A stretch of DNA of 64,000 nucleotides from Candidatus Krumholzibacteriota bacterium (GTDB taxonomy: Bacteria > Krumholzibacteriota > Krumholzibacteriia > LZORAL124-64-63): assembly GCA_022711765.1 (NCBI GenBank), contig JAKLEB010000001.1, positions 65,186 to 129,185 on the forward strand. Reading direction: 5' to 3'. A program made the position numbers and the translations under genes. Of the stretch, positions 1 to 8,622 are shown one piece after another; the stretch's first letter is position 1, and every line of letters begins with the position of its first letter. The notes beneath the pieces are model-generated. The model was not told the origin of the DNA and made no database searches. It saw nothing but the letters and a program-made list of their open reading frames with translations.

Positions 1-537
1 CGGACCGGCTTCACCATGCGGTTCAAGGGCGACCTCTGGAGCATCGTCGATTTCCTGCATGTCAAGCCGGGCAAGGGAGGCGCCTTCGTGCGGACCAAGC
101 TCAAGAGCGTGACGACGGGCAGGGTCCTCGAAGAGACCTTCCGCGCGGGCGAGAAGGTCGAGGAGGTGCGGCTGGAGAAGCGGAACTACCAGTATCTCTA
201 CAATGACGGCGACTTCTACACGTTCATGAACGTCGAGACCTATGACCAGATCCAGCTCCCGAAGGAGCAGCTCGGCGACCTGCCCAAGTACGTCAAGGAG
301 AGCGACGTCTGCACCGTGTTGCTGTTCGAGGACAAGCCGCTGTCGGTCGAGCCGCCGTTCACGGTGGAGCTGAAGGTCCAGCGGACCGACCCCGGGGTCC
401 GCGGCGATACCGCGCAGGGCGGTTCCAAGCCCGCGGTGCTGGAGACCGGCCTCGTGGTCCAGGTGCCCCTCTTCATCGAGGAGGGCGCGGTCCTGAAGAT
501 CGACACGCGGACCGGGAAGTACCTCGGCAGGGCCTGA
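1..537 (+). CDS. efp: Elongation factor P, 5'-truncated by the window edge
   Basis: Translation elongation factor P binds between the P and E sites of the ribosome and rescues stalling at proline-rich stretches. The reading frame is open from base 1 (R-T-G-F-T-M-R-F-K), so the first ATG at 16 is internal and the true start lies outside the window. The KOW-like N-terminal domain carries the loop PGKGGAF; its lysine (codon at 73) is at the tip position that is modified in many bacteria. Two OB-type domains follow, ending in the family-typical region with VQVPLFIEEG and a final TGKYLGRA. It precedes accB by about 220 bases, a common neighbourhood (efp-accB-accC). No modification enzyme (EpmA/B or EarP) is visible here. 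Identification is very secure. Confidence 0.97.
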   Translation, partial: RTGFTMRFKGDLWSIVDFLHVKPGKGGAFVRTKLKSVTTGRVLEETFRAGEKVEEVRLEKRNYQYLYNDGDFYTFMNVETYDQIQLPKEQLGDLPKYVKESDVCTVLLFEDKPLSVEPPFTVELKVQRTDPGVRGDTAQGGSKPAVLETGLVVQVPLFIEEGAVLKIDTRTGKYLGRA

Positions 538-761
538 GATCGCGAGCAGCGCGCGTCGCCTGCGGCCTGCCGGACGGCGGGCCGCTTTCGTTCGAGCGCG
601 TCGCCCGCGACCGCAGGCCGAGGCGACGGACGGCCGCGCCGCGCGACGGCCGGGCCGCCGCGGCGGGCGGGGACCCGAGGGGCAGGATTCTGTTGCGGGG
701 GACGAAGGGGCGGGCGATCATGAGGCCACGCCCGCCCCGCGTCCGATCCAGGGAGGAACGC

Positions 762-1214
762 ATGGATCTCGAAAAGGTGCGCAAGCTGGTGGACCTCGTC
801 GTGGAGCGCGGTCTCACGGAGCTGGAGATCGACACCGAGGAGCTGAGCATCCGCATCTGCAGGGGCGGACCGGTCCTCGCCGCGCCGCAAGTGGCCGGCG
901 CGCCGGGACCGACCGCGGCGACTGCGGCGCCGCCGCCGGCGGCGGCCGCGACCGCCGCGACCGCGAACCCCGCCTGGCGCGAGGTCAAGTCGCCGATCGT
1001 CGGGACGTTCTACCGGGCGCCCGAGCCCAACTCGCCCCCGTTCGTCGAGGTCGGCCAGCGCGTGTCCCCCGGCGATACGCTCTGCATCGTCGAGGCGATG
1101 AAGGTCATGAACGAGATCGAGGCGGAATTCGCCTGCATCGTTCGCGAGATCTGCCGCGACGATGCCCAGCCCGTCGAGGCGGAGGCCGTGTTGTTCCGGG
1201 TCGAACCCGCCTGA
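762..1214 (+). CDS. accB: Biotin carboxyl carrier protein of acetyl-CoA carboxylase
   Basis: AccB carries the biotin that AccC carboxylates, the first step of malonyl-CoA and fatty-acid synthesis. The 150-residue protein has an N-terminal helical region (to about residue 35), an Ala/Pro-rich linker (about 40-70) and a C-terminal biotinyl domain with the biotinylation motif EAMKVMNEI; the lysine is residue 114. The ATG at 762 is chosen over an in-frame upstream ATG at 693 because GGGAGG lies five bases before it and the family normally starts with MDLEKVRKLV-type sequence. Unusually, accC is not directly downstream: a pilT-like gene lies between. Confidence 0.96.
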   Translation: MDLEKVRKLVDLVVERGLTELEIDTEELSIRICRGGPVLAAPQVAGAPGPTAATAAPPPAAAATAATANPAWREVKSPIVGTFYRAPEPNSPPFVEVGQRVSPGDTLCIVEAMKVMNEIEAEFACIVREICRDDAQPVEAEAVLFRVEPA

Positions 1215-1358
1215 TCCGGCGCCTTGCTCCCCGCGGCGAATCGCGCCGCCGCCGCGCGCGCTCCCCTCAAGTCCGTCGCGATCGTGCCGATCCTGTCGGT
1301 GGAGCATGGGGCCCCGGTTCCCGGGCCCCTCGTGTCCACCCCCGGCAAGGAGGGGAGC

Positions 1359-2507
1359 GTGTCCCTGGACATCAAGCGTGTCCTCAAGGAGATGATCACT
1401 CGCGGCGCCAGCGACCTGCACCTGAAGGTCGCCACGCCGCCGAACCTGCGGATCAACGGCGCCCTGGTGATGCTCGACGTGCCGCCGCCCACGGTCCAGG
1501 ACATGGTGGCGGTCGCCCAGCAGATCCTGACGCCCGCGCAGCGCGAGCTCTTCGAGAAGACCCGCGAGATCGACTTCGCGTTCGGCGTGCCGGGGGTCGC
1601 GCGGTTCCGCGCGAACTTCTACGTCCAGCGCGGGTCGATCGCCATGGTCTTCCGCCACGTGCCGGTGGACATCCGCACCCTCGAGGACCTGGGCCTGCCG
1701 CTCGTGCTGCGCGAACTCGCCTTGAAGCCGCGGGGAATGATCCTGGTGACCGGCACGGTGGGTTCCGGCAAGAGCACGACCCTGGCGAGCCTCGTCGACA
1801 TCATCAACACCGAGAGCTCGGCCCACGTGATCACGATCGAGGACCCCATCGAGTTCCTGCACAAGGATAAGAAGAGCCTCATCAGCCAGCGTGAAGTCGG
1901 AGCTGACACAACGAGTTACGGCGACGCCCTCAGGCATGTTCTCAGGCAGGACCCGGACTGCATCCTGATCGGCGAGATCCGGGACGCCGACTCGATGAAG
2001 GTCGCGTTGACGGCGGCCGACACGGGACACCTGGTCCTGAGCACGATGCACACGACCGATGCGACGCAGACCATCAGCCGCATCATCAGCTTCTTCCCTC
2101 CCCACCAGCACCAGGAGATCCGCTACCTGGTGGCGTCGACGCTGCAGGCCGTGATCTCGCAGCGGCTCGTCGCCGATCCGCAGGGCGAGCGGCGGTACCC
2201 CGCCGTCGAGGTGATGATCAACACCAGCACGATCCGCGAGTACATTCGCGAGCCCGAGAAGACGGTGCTGATCCGGCAGGCGATCCAGGAGGGTTTCGTC
2301 CAGTACCAGATGCAGACCTTCGACCAGTCCCTGATGCAGCTGTACAAGCAGGGCAAGATCACCCTGGACAGCGCGATGCACGCGTCGAGCAACCCGCACG
2401 AGTTCATGCTCCGCGTCAAGGGCATCCAGGCGAGCTCGGACAAGACCTGGGAGCGATTCGAGACGGGCGGCGGGGTCCCGGCGGAGGTTCCGGAGGGTCT
2501 GCGCTAG
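1359..2507 (+). CDS. pilT: PilT/PilU-family type IV pilus retraction ATPase
   Basis: This is a hexameric secretion-superfamily ATPase that drives depolymerisation of type IV pili and so twitching. The 382-residue product has the PAS-like N-terminal domain (SDLHLKV...PNLRING), a Walker A GTVGSGKST near residues 132-140 (the usual Pro of GPTGSGKS is Val), a Walker B region DCILIGEIRD near 200-209, and the His box LVLSTMHTTDA. The C-terminal helix LIRQAIQEG corresponds to the PilT AIRNLIRE region. A GTG at 1359, preceded by AAGGAGG, is preferred over upstream in-frame starts. It is alone of its kind in the window, sits between accB and accC, and ends at a strong hairpin. PilT versus PilU cannot be settled from motifs alone. 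Confidence 0.88.
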   Translation: MSLDIKRVLKEMITRGASDLHLKVATPPNLRINGALVMLDVPPPTVQDMVAVAQQILTPAQRELFEKTREIDFAFGVPGVARFRANFYVQRGSIAMVFRHVPVDIRTLEDLGLPLVLRELALKPRGMILVTGTVGSGKSTTLASLVDIINTESSAHVITIEDPIEFLHKDKKSLISQREVGADTTSYGDALRHVLRQDPDCILIGEIRDADSMKVALTAADTGHLVLSTMHTTDATQTISRIISFFPPHQHQEIRYLVASTLQAVISQRLVADPQGERRYPAVEVMINTSTIREYIREPEKTVLIRQAIQEGFVQYQMQTFDQSLMQLYKQGKITLDSAMHASSNPHEFMLRVKGIQASSDKTWERFETGGGVPAEVPEGLR

Positions 2508-2525
2508 ACGACCGGCGGGCGTTGC

Positions 2526-2575
2526 CGACGTCAAGACGGGGTCGCGGCTCCGTCTTGACGTCGTCGTTTCGTCTG
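2526..2575 (+). terminator. Strong hairpin terminator after pilT
   Basis: A perfect 14-base-pair stem (arms 2526-2539 and 2550-2563) with a 10-base loop is followed by TCGTTTCGTCT. It lies 19 bases after the pilT stop and would separate pilT transcription from accC. Confidence 0.75.
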
Positions 2576-2599
2576 CCGGGGCGGGTGGCGGCTCGGGGC

Positions 2600-2628
2600 T
2601 TGCCGTTTCCCCCGCGACCGGTTTCAAT
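2600..2628 (+). promoter_or_regulatory. Candidate sigma-70 promoter for accC
   Basis: TTGCCG at 2600-2605, a 17-base spacer and TTCAAT at 2623-2628 lie between the pilT terminator and accC. The match is moderate, but a promoter is expected here given the terminator. Confidence 0.4.
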
Positions 2629-2687
2629 GGACGGGCGGCGCGTGTCGCAGACCGGGTCGCGGGCGATCCCGCCGGAAAGGTCCGACC

Positions 2688-4070
2688 ATGTTCAAGAAGA
2701 TCCTCGTCTGCAACCGCGGTGAGATCGCCCTGCGCATCATGCGGACCTGCAAGGAGCTCGGGATCGAGTGCGTGGCGGTCCACGCGGAGGCGGACCGTCA
2801 CTCGCTGCACGTCAAGTACGCCGACGAGTCCGTCTGCGTCGGCAAGACGACCAGCGCCGAGAGCTACCTCAAGGTGCCGAACCTGATCGCCGCCGCGGAG
2901 ATCACCGGCGCCGAGGCGATCCACCCGGGCTACGGGTTCCTGGCCGAGAACGCCGGCTTCGCCGAGACAGTGATCGAGAACGGATTCGTGTGGATCGGGC
3001 CACAGCCCGATACGATCCGCAGCCTGGGCGACAAGGCCGCCGCGCGCGCCACGGCGGCGACCGCCGGTGTGCCCATCGTGCCGGGCACGGGGATCCTCGC
3101 CAGCGTCGAGGAGGCCCTGGCGGCCGCGGACGAGATCGGCTACCCCGTCCTGCTCAAGGCCTCCGCCGGCGGCGGCGGCAAGGGCATGCGCTCGGCCGCG
3201 AACGGCGAGGAGCTGCAGCGCGCGTTCACCACGGCGGCCAACGAGGCCAAGTCCGCCTTCGGCGACGGCCGGCTGTACCTCGAGAAGTACCTGGCGCGAC
3301 CTCGCCACGTGGAGATCCAGATCCTGGCCGACAGCCACGGCAACGTCGTCCACCTCGGCGAGCGCGACTGCTCCATCCAGCGCCGCCACCAGAAGCTCGT
3401 CGAGGAAGCGCCGTCGCCGGCGGTCTCGCCGGCGCTGCGCGCGCGGATGGGAGCGGACGCCGTGGCGCTCGCGACCCTGGTGAACTACCGGTCCGCGGGC
3501 ACGGTGGAGTATCTGCTCGACGAGGACGGATCCTACTACTTCATGGAGATGAACACCCGGATCCAGGTCGAGCATCCGGTCACCGAATGGCTGACGGGAG
3601 TCGACCTCGTCCGCGAGCAGCTCCTGGTCGCCGCCGGCGAGCCGCTGGATTTCCGGCAGGAGGACGTGACCTTCACCGGCTGCGCCATCGAGTGCCGCGT
3701 CAACGCCGAGGATCCGTCGCGCGGTTTCCTGCCGGGCCCCGGCAAGGTACGCGACTTCCACGCGCCGGGCGGACTCGGCGTGCGCGTCGATTCTCACCTT
3801 TACACCGGCTACACGGTGCCGCCATACTACGACTCGCTGCTGGCGAAGATCATCGTTCATGGCCGCGACCGCACGGAGGCGATCGCCCGCATGGTCCGCG
3901 CCCTCGACGAGAGCGTCTTCGAGGGCGTCCCCACGAGCATCCCCTTCCACCTGGCGGTCCTGACCCACCCCGTGTTCCAGGAGGGGCAGGCGACGACGCG
4001 GTTCCTCGAGGAACACGGCGCCGAGCTGCTGGAGGCGATGCATGTCCGGTCGCAGACGGAGCAAGCGTAG
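2688..4070 (+). CDS. accC: Biotin carboxylase subunit of acetyl-CoA carboxylase
   Basis: AccC uses ATP and bicarbonate to carboxylate biotin on AccB. The 460-residue protein has the canonical order: an N-terminal pre-ATP-grasp domain (KILVCNRGEIALRI), an ATP-grasp domain with the glycine-rich loop KASAGGGGKGM near residue 160, the catalytic/metal segment EMNTRIQVEHPVTE near 285-300, and a C-terminal biotin carboxylase domain. Length and motifs match the family without gaps. The ATG at 2688 follows GGAAAGG. Its 3' end overlaps ftsK by 29 bases, and the ftsK ribosome-binding site lies inside accC, suggesting coupled translation. Confidence 0.97.
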   Translation: MFKKILVCNRGEIALRIMRTCKELGIECVAVHAEADRHSLHVKYADESVCVGKTTSAESYLKVPNLIAAAEITGAEAIHPGYGFLAENAGFAETVIENGFVWIGPQPDTIRSLGDKAAARATAATAGVPIVPGTGILASVEEALAAADEIGYPVLLKASAGGGGKGMRSAANGEELQRAFTTAANEAKSAFGDGRLYLEKYLARPRHVEIQILADSHGNVVHLGERDCSIQRRHQKLVEEAPSPAVSPALRARMGADAVALATLVNYRSAGTVEYLLDEDGSYYFMEMNTRIQVEHPVTEWLTGVDLVREQLLVAAGEPLDFRQEDVTFTGCAIECRVNAEDPSRGFLPGPGKVRDFHAPGGLGVRVDSHLYTGYTVPPYYDSLLAKIIVHGRDRTEAIARMVRALDESVFEGVPTSIPFHLAVLTHPVFQEGQATTRFLEEHGAELLEAMHVRSQTEQA

Positions 4071-6405
4071 GCAGCCGGCTGCTCGCGCCTGGTGGGAGGC
4101 GACCTGGCTGGCCGGCCTGGTCCTTCTGGTCCTCGCCGCGTTCGTCGCCGTCGCGCTCACCGGTCGCGAGGTCCCCTGGTGGGTCATGTTCGACGGCGAC
4201 CGCCTGCCGAACCCGGTCGGCGCCGCGAATCCCGCCGGTCCGGTCGGCGCGGTCCTGGCGTACGCGTTCCGCCTCGGGTTCGGCGCCGCCTGGGCCTGGG
4301 CGATGCCGGCCCTGCTGGTGCTGGCGGGTGTCGAGGCCCTCAGCGGCCGACCCGGCGCCGTGCGCTGGTTCCTGACCCGGGGCACGCCCCTGTGGCTCGC
4401 CACGACGGCCTGGTTCGCCCTGCGCGCCTGGCCGTGGGACGGCGCCGTCGCGGCCCGGTGGGCCGGCTTCGCCGGCGTCTACCTCGCGCGCGGCGGCGAG
4501 GCCCTGCTCGCGAGCGTCGGCAGCGTCCTGATCTTCAGCCTGCTCCTGCTCGTCGCCCTGGCGTTCGCGACGCGTCCCCTGCAGCGGGCCTGCGCGCCGG
4601 TCGCGGGACCGGTGGTCCGGTTCGCCTGGCGCCTCGCCGGTCGGCTCGCCCGCGCGATCGGCTCGCTCCTGGCGGCGATCGGGCGCGGCGCGGCGCGGTC
4701 GGGCCGCGCGACCGCCGAGAAGTCCGCCGCGACGGCGGCGGACGGCGCGACCGCGCGGCGCGAGCCTCCGGCGGCGCGATCGCCCGAGACCGCGGCGGCG
4801 ACCCTCGGCGACGAGACGGCGCCGAAGGAACGCCGCGTGCACTGGCCGGAGGAGCCCGAGGCGGCGGCCGACGACATCGCGGCGATCCAGCCCGACGGCG
4901 ACGCTCCCGAGGACGAATACGACCTCCAGTTCTCGCCGGCGCCGACCGGTCCGGTCGAGCTGCCTGGTCTCGATCTGCTCGCCGAACCGCGGCAGGACCA
5001 GCCCGAGCTGAGTCCCGCGGAGCTCGACGCGGCGGCCGACAAACTCGAGGAGACCTTGCGATCGTTCGGGGTCGAGGGCGAGGTCAAGGACGTGCGTCCC
5101 GGCCCGGTCGTGACCACGTTCGAGTACCAGCCGGCGGCGGGGATCCGCGTCAACCAGATCGTCCAGCGGGCCAATGACCTCGCCCTGGCCATGCGCGCGC
5201 GGAGCCTGCGCATGGAGGCGCCGATCCCGGGCAAGGCCGCCGTCGGCATCGAGATCCCGAACGGCCGGCCTCAGCTCGTGAGCCTGCGCGAGGTCCTCCA
5301 GCTGGAACAGGGCAAGCCGCGCAAGCCGCTCACGATCACCCTCGGCAAGGACGTGATCGGCCAGCCGGTGAGCATCGACCTCGCGGCGCAGCCCCACCTG
5401 CTCGTGGCGGGGTCGACGGGCAGCGGCAAATCGGTCTGCCTGAACGCGCTGATCACCAACCTGCTGCTCTACAACGATCCGAGCCGGGTGCGCCTGCTGC
5501 TGGTGGACCCCAAGATGCTCGAGATGAGCGTCTACAACGGGACCCCGCACCTGCTGCTGCCGGTCGTCACCGATCCGAAGGACGCCCTGCGCGCCCTGAA
5601 CTGGATGGTCGCGCAGATGGACGTGCGGTACCGGCACCTGTCGAAGCACGCCGTGCGCAACATCGAGCAGTACAACGACAAGGTCGCCCGCGGCGAGATC
5701 CGCGACGCCGCCGGCGAGCCGGTCGCCGAACCGATGCCGTACTACGTGACCATCGTCGACGAGCTGGCGGACCTCATGGTCCAGCTCGGCCAGGACTTCG
5801 AGGTGCCGGTGACCCGCCTCGCGCAGAAGGCGCGCGCGGTGGGGCTGCACCTCGTCCTCGCCACCCAGCGGCCGTCGGTCGACGTGCTCACGGGCGTGAT
5901 CAAGGCCAACATCCCCTGCCGGATCGCGTTCCGGGTCATCCAGCGCAACGACTCCCGCACCATCCTCGACCAGAACGGCGCCGAGCAGCTGCTCGGCCGC
6001 GGCGATATGCTCTACCTGCAACCCGGCCGCGCAACGCCGGTGCGGGTCCACGGCGCGTACGTCGACGTCACCGAGTGCGCGGCCGTGGTCGACCACTGGC
6101 GCGGCTACGCCGACGTGGCGCAGGAGATCAGCCTGACGGCCGGCGGGGAGGGCGGCGCCGGCGTGCACACGGGCGAGGACGACCTCTTCGACGACGCGGT
6201 GCGCGTCGTGGTCACCCACCAGAGCGGCTCGACGAGCCTGTTGCAGCGCCGCCTGAGGATCGGTTACACGCGGGCCGGTCGCCTGATGGACATGATGGAA
6301 GAGGCCGGCATCGTGGGGCCGTTCACCGGCAGCAAGGCGCGCGACGTGCTGGTGAAGCCGGCCGACCTGCCCGATCTTTTCGGCGACGAGCCAGGAGAGC
6401 CCTGA
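4042..6405 (+). CDS. ftsK: FtsK/SpoIIIE DNA translocase
   Basis: FtsK is a septum-localised hexameric motor that pumps chromosome termini apart during division and activates dif recombination. The 787-residue protein has an N-terminal membrane region with about four hydrophobic segments (to about residue 195), an Ala/Glu-rich linker, the alpha domain from about 330, the RecA-like motor with Walker A GSTGSGKS near residue 457, and a C-terminal winged-helix gamma domain (about 712-787, DDAVRVVVTHQSGSTS) that reads KOPS-type polarity sequences. The start ATG lies inside accC with GGAGG six bases upstream. The linker is short compared with enterobacterial FtsK. Confidence 0.96.
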   Translation: MSGRRRSKRRQPAARAWWEATWLAGLVLLVLAAFVAVALTGREVPWWVMFDGDRLPNPVGAANPAGPVGAVLAYAFRLGFGAAWAWAMPALLVLAGVEALSGRPGAVRWFLTRGTPLWLATTAWFALRAWPWDGAVAARWAGFAGVYLARGGEALLASVGSVLIFSLLLLVALAFATRPLQRACAPVAGPVVRFAWRLAGRLARAIGSLLAAIGRGAARSGRATAEKSAATAADGATARREPPAARSPETAAATLGDETAPKERRVHWPEEPEAAADDIAAIQPDGDAPEDEYDLQFSPAPTGPVELPGLDLLAEPRQDQPELSPAELDAAADKLEETLRSFGVEGEVKDVRPGPVVTTFEYQPAAGIRVNQIVQRANDLALAMRARSLRMEAPIPGKAAVGIEIPNGRPQLVSLREVLQLEQGKPRKPLTITLGKDVIGQPVSIDLAAQPHLLVAGSTGSGKSVCLNALITNLLLYNDPSRVRLLLVDPKMLEMSVYNGTPHLLLPVVTDPKDALRALNWMVAQMDVRYRHLSKHAVRNIEQYNDKVARGEIRDAAGEPVAEPMPYYVTIVDELADLMVQLGQDFEVPVTRLAQKARAVGLHLVLATQRPSVDVLTGVIKANIPCRIAFRVIQRNDSRTILDQNGAEQLLGRGDMLYLQPGRATPVRVHGAYVDVTECAAVVDHWRGYADVAQEISLTAGGEGGAGVHTGEDDLFDDAVRVVVTHQSGSTSLLQRRLRIGYTRAGRLMDMMEEAGIVGPFTGSKARDVLVKPADLPDLFGDEPGEP

Positions 6406-6439
6406 CCGGCCCTGCCGGGGCCGACCGCGAGGCGGGAGC

Positions 6440-7870
6440 ATGACCCAACCGAACCGCCGGGTGTATTGCCATACCCTCGGCTGCGACAAGAACCTGGTCG
6501 ACTCGGAGGCGCTGCTCGGCCGCTTCGCCGCGCGCGGCGTCGAGGCGGTGGCCGATCCCGAGGCGGCCGACATCTGGCTCGTCAACACCTGCGGGTTCAT
6601 CGAGGCCGCGCGGCGCGACAGCGACGACGCGATCGCGGCCTTCGCGGCGGCCAAAGGCGAGCGGACGCTGGTGGTGACCGGCTGCCTCGCGCAGGAGCAC
6701 GGCGACGAGATCCGCGCGCGCCATCCCGAGGTCGACGTCGTGGGCGGCGTCGGCGAGTTCGACCGCGTCGTGGCGGCCGCGCTGGCCGGCTTCGCCGACT
6801 GGCTCGCGGTGCCGGCGCTCGAGGCCAGGTACGAAGGGCTCGTGAAGCGACCGCTTCTGACCCCGCCGCACGTGGCGTTCGTGAAGATCGGCGAGGGCTG
6901 CAATCAGACGTGCACGTTCTGCCGGATCCCGCTCATCCGCGGCACCCTGCGCAGCCGCCCGATCGCCGCCATCGTCGACGAGGTGCGCGGATTGGTCGAC
7001 GGCGGCGTCCGCGAGATCCAGCTCGTGAGCCAGAACACGAGCGATTACGGCCGCGGGACCGGCGAGGACCTGGAGGCCCTGCTCGCCGCGCTCGCGGCGG
7101 TGGCGGACCTCAGGCGGATCCGCCTGCTCTACCTGTACGCGGGGCTCTTCCCCGCCGAGCGGGCCCTCCGCATCCTCGAGCTTCCGAAGGTGGTCCCCTA
7201 CCTGGATCTGCCGATCCAGCACGCCTCGCCGCGGTTGCTGCGCGCGATGCGCCGCCCCGGCGACCCCGCGAAGGCGGCCGCGTTCTTCCGCACGCTGCGC
7301 CGCGAGCGCCCGGACGTCGTGCTGCGCTCGACCGCGCTCGTCGGCTTTCCCGGAGAGGAGGAGGAGGACGTCGAGCAGCTGCTCGACTTCCTGGCCGAGG
7401 TCCGGTTCGATCACCTCGGCACGTATCGATTCTCGCCGGAGCGCGGCACGCCGGCCGCGTTGCTGGCGGACCGGCCGGCCGACGAGGAGGTCGCCGATCG
7501 CGAGGCCCGCGTGCTCGACCTGCAGTCCGGGATCTCCGGCGCGCGGATGGCGGACCGGCTGGGCGAGTCCTTCGAGATCGTGATCGACGAATTGCTCGCG
7601 CCCGGCGCGCCGGACTCCCGGGAACGGGCGAGCGAGCTCGGGGGCGCGCTGCTGGACGGCGTCTGGCGGACGCCGGCGGACCGCGCGCAGGCCGCGGCGC
7701 TCATCGCGGCCGGACCGCGCCTCGCGCTTGGCCGGAGCCTCCACTTCGGTTACGATCTGGACGGCGTCGTGGTCCTGCCGGCCACCGGGGACCTCGGACC
7801 CGGCGAGTGGTGCACGGGACGGTTCACGGGCGCGACGCCCTGGGACGTCTGGGCCGAGCGGGTCCAGTGA
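6440..7870 (+). CDS. rimO: Ribosomal protein uS12 (Asp) methylthiotransferase
   Basis: RimO is a radical-SAM enzyme that adds a methylthio group to a conserved aspartate of ribosomal protein S12. The 476-residue protein has the UPF0004 domain with three cluster-ligating cysteines (Cys15 in LGCDKN, Cys51 in NTCGF, Cys82 in TGCLA), the radical-SAM CxxxCxxC (Cys154, 158, 161 in GCNQTCTFC) and a C-terminal TRAM-like domain that is rather divergent. The N-terminal LGCDKNLVDSE signature distinguishes RimO from MiaB. It starts 35 bases after ftsK, so it is probably cotranscribed. Confidence 0.95.
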   Translation: MTQPNRRVYCHTLGCDKNLVDSEALLGRFAARGVEAVADPEAADIWLVNTCGFIEAARRDSDDAIAAFAAAKGERTLVVTGCLAQEHGDEIRARHPEVDVVGGVGEFDRVVAAALAGFADWLAVPALEARYEGLVKRPLLTPPHVAFVKIGEGCNQTCTFCRIPLIRGTLRSRPIAAIVDEVRGLVDGGVREIQLVSQNTSDYGRGTGEDLEALLAALAAVADLRRIRLLYLYAGLFPAERALRILELPKVVPYLDLPIQHASPRLLRAMRRPGDPAKAAAFFRTLRRERPDVVLRSTALVGFPGEEEEDVEQLLDFLAEVRFDHLGTYRFSPERGTPAALLADRPADEEVADREARVLDLQSGISGARMADRLGESFEIVIDELLAPGAPDSRERASELGGALLDGVWRTPADRAQAAALIAAGPRLALGRSLHFGYDLDGVVVLPATGDLGPGEWCTGRFTGATPWDVWAERVQ

Positions 7871-7892
7871 ACGCTGGAGAGAGGGATTGCGC

Positions 7893-8588
7893 ATGAGATC
7901 GCTCGAGGCATCCGGGGTCCACCTCCTCCTGTGGCTCGGCTGGCTCCCGCTGGCCGCGACCGCCCAGGAGGACGCCGCCCCGCTCCCGCCGGCCGCGCCG
8001 GCCGCGGTGTTCGCGGCGGACGCAGCCGACACCCTGCGGACCAACTACCGCGTGGCGGAGGCGTTGCTCGGCGAGGCGGTCCTCGCCGTGCTGGACGAGC
8101 TGCCGCCGCCGCCGGCGGCCGTGGTCCTCGTGCCGGGCGACGCCGAGCAACCCGCGGCCCTGCTCACGACCGTCGCGACGCATCACCTGCAGCGGGCCGG
8201 CTACGCCGTCCACCTCGATCAGGCGCCGGCGGGAACCGAGCTGCGAGTGGTCGAGTTACGGTACCGCGTCGAGGACCTCAGCCTGACCTATCCCGTGACC
8301 GGGCGGCGCCTGGGGCTGTGGACGAGCTGGATCGGCCGGCAGATGGACCTCGCCGTGACGTTCACCGTGGTCGACGCGGCCGACGGCCGGGTCCTGACGA
8401 GCCGGCGGCTGGTGCGCGGCTTCCAGGATCGCGTCCCGCCGCGGTACCTGGCCAGCGTGGAGTCGGACGCCTACCCGTTCACGACCGCGACGACCCAGCC
8501 GAGCACGTGGTCCCGGCGTCTCGAGCAGGTGGTGGTCCTGGGCACGCTGGTCGGCCTCGTGGCCATCTACTTCGCGAACACCGAGTGA
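7893..8588 (+). CDS. Unknown exported protein with C-terminal membrane anchor
   Basis: I do not recognise this 231-residue protein. It begins with a hydrophobic signal-like segment (about residues 8-24, ending ATAQ). A soluble region follows with an Ala/Pro-rich patch and an alternating hydrophobic pattern (ELRVVELRYRVEDL; MDLAVTFTVVDAADGRVL) that looks like paired beta strands, and a final hydrophobic helix near residues 210-228 (VVVLGTLVGLVAIYF). The start ATG follows GAGAGAGGG. It lies between rimO and bamD, with only 34 bases before bamD, so an envelope role is plausible but unproved. Confidence 0.75.
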   Translation: MRSLEASGVHLLLWLGWLPLAATAQEDAAPLPPAAPAAVFAADAADTLRTNYRVAEALLGEAVLAVLDELPPPPAAVVLVPGDAEQPAALLTTVATHHLQRAGYAVHLDQAPAGTELRVVELRYRVEDLSLTYPVTGRRLGLWTSWIGRQMDLAVTFTVVDAADGRVLTSRRLVRGFQDRVPPRYLASVESDAYPFTTATTQPSTWSRRLEQVVVLGTLVGLVAIYFANTE

Positions 8589-8610
8589 ATCCGGCGCCCT
8601 GGCGCCGGAT
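8589..8610 (+). repeat. Perfect inverted repeat just before the bamD ribosome-binding site
   Basis: ATCCGGCGCC and its exact reverse complement are separated by two bases, immediately after the preceding stop codon and three bases before the GGGAGG of bamD. The RNA hairpin could weaken read-through or modulate bamD translation. No T-tract follows. Confidence 0.55.
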
Positions 8611-8622
8611 CTGGGAGGATGC

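Noticed and set aside
16..537. ATG at 16 as the start of efp
   Set aside because: The frame continues upstream to base 1 with typical EF-P residues, so the gene is truncated by the window.
240..4403. Very long minus-strand open frame (1387 codons) across accB-pilT-accC
   Set aside because: It mirrors the codon pattern of strong plus-strand genes in GC-rich DNA, is rich in Arg and His, and has no recognisable domain.
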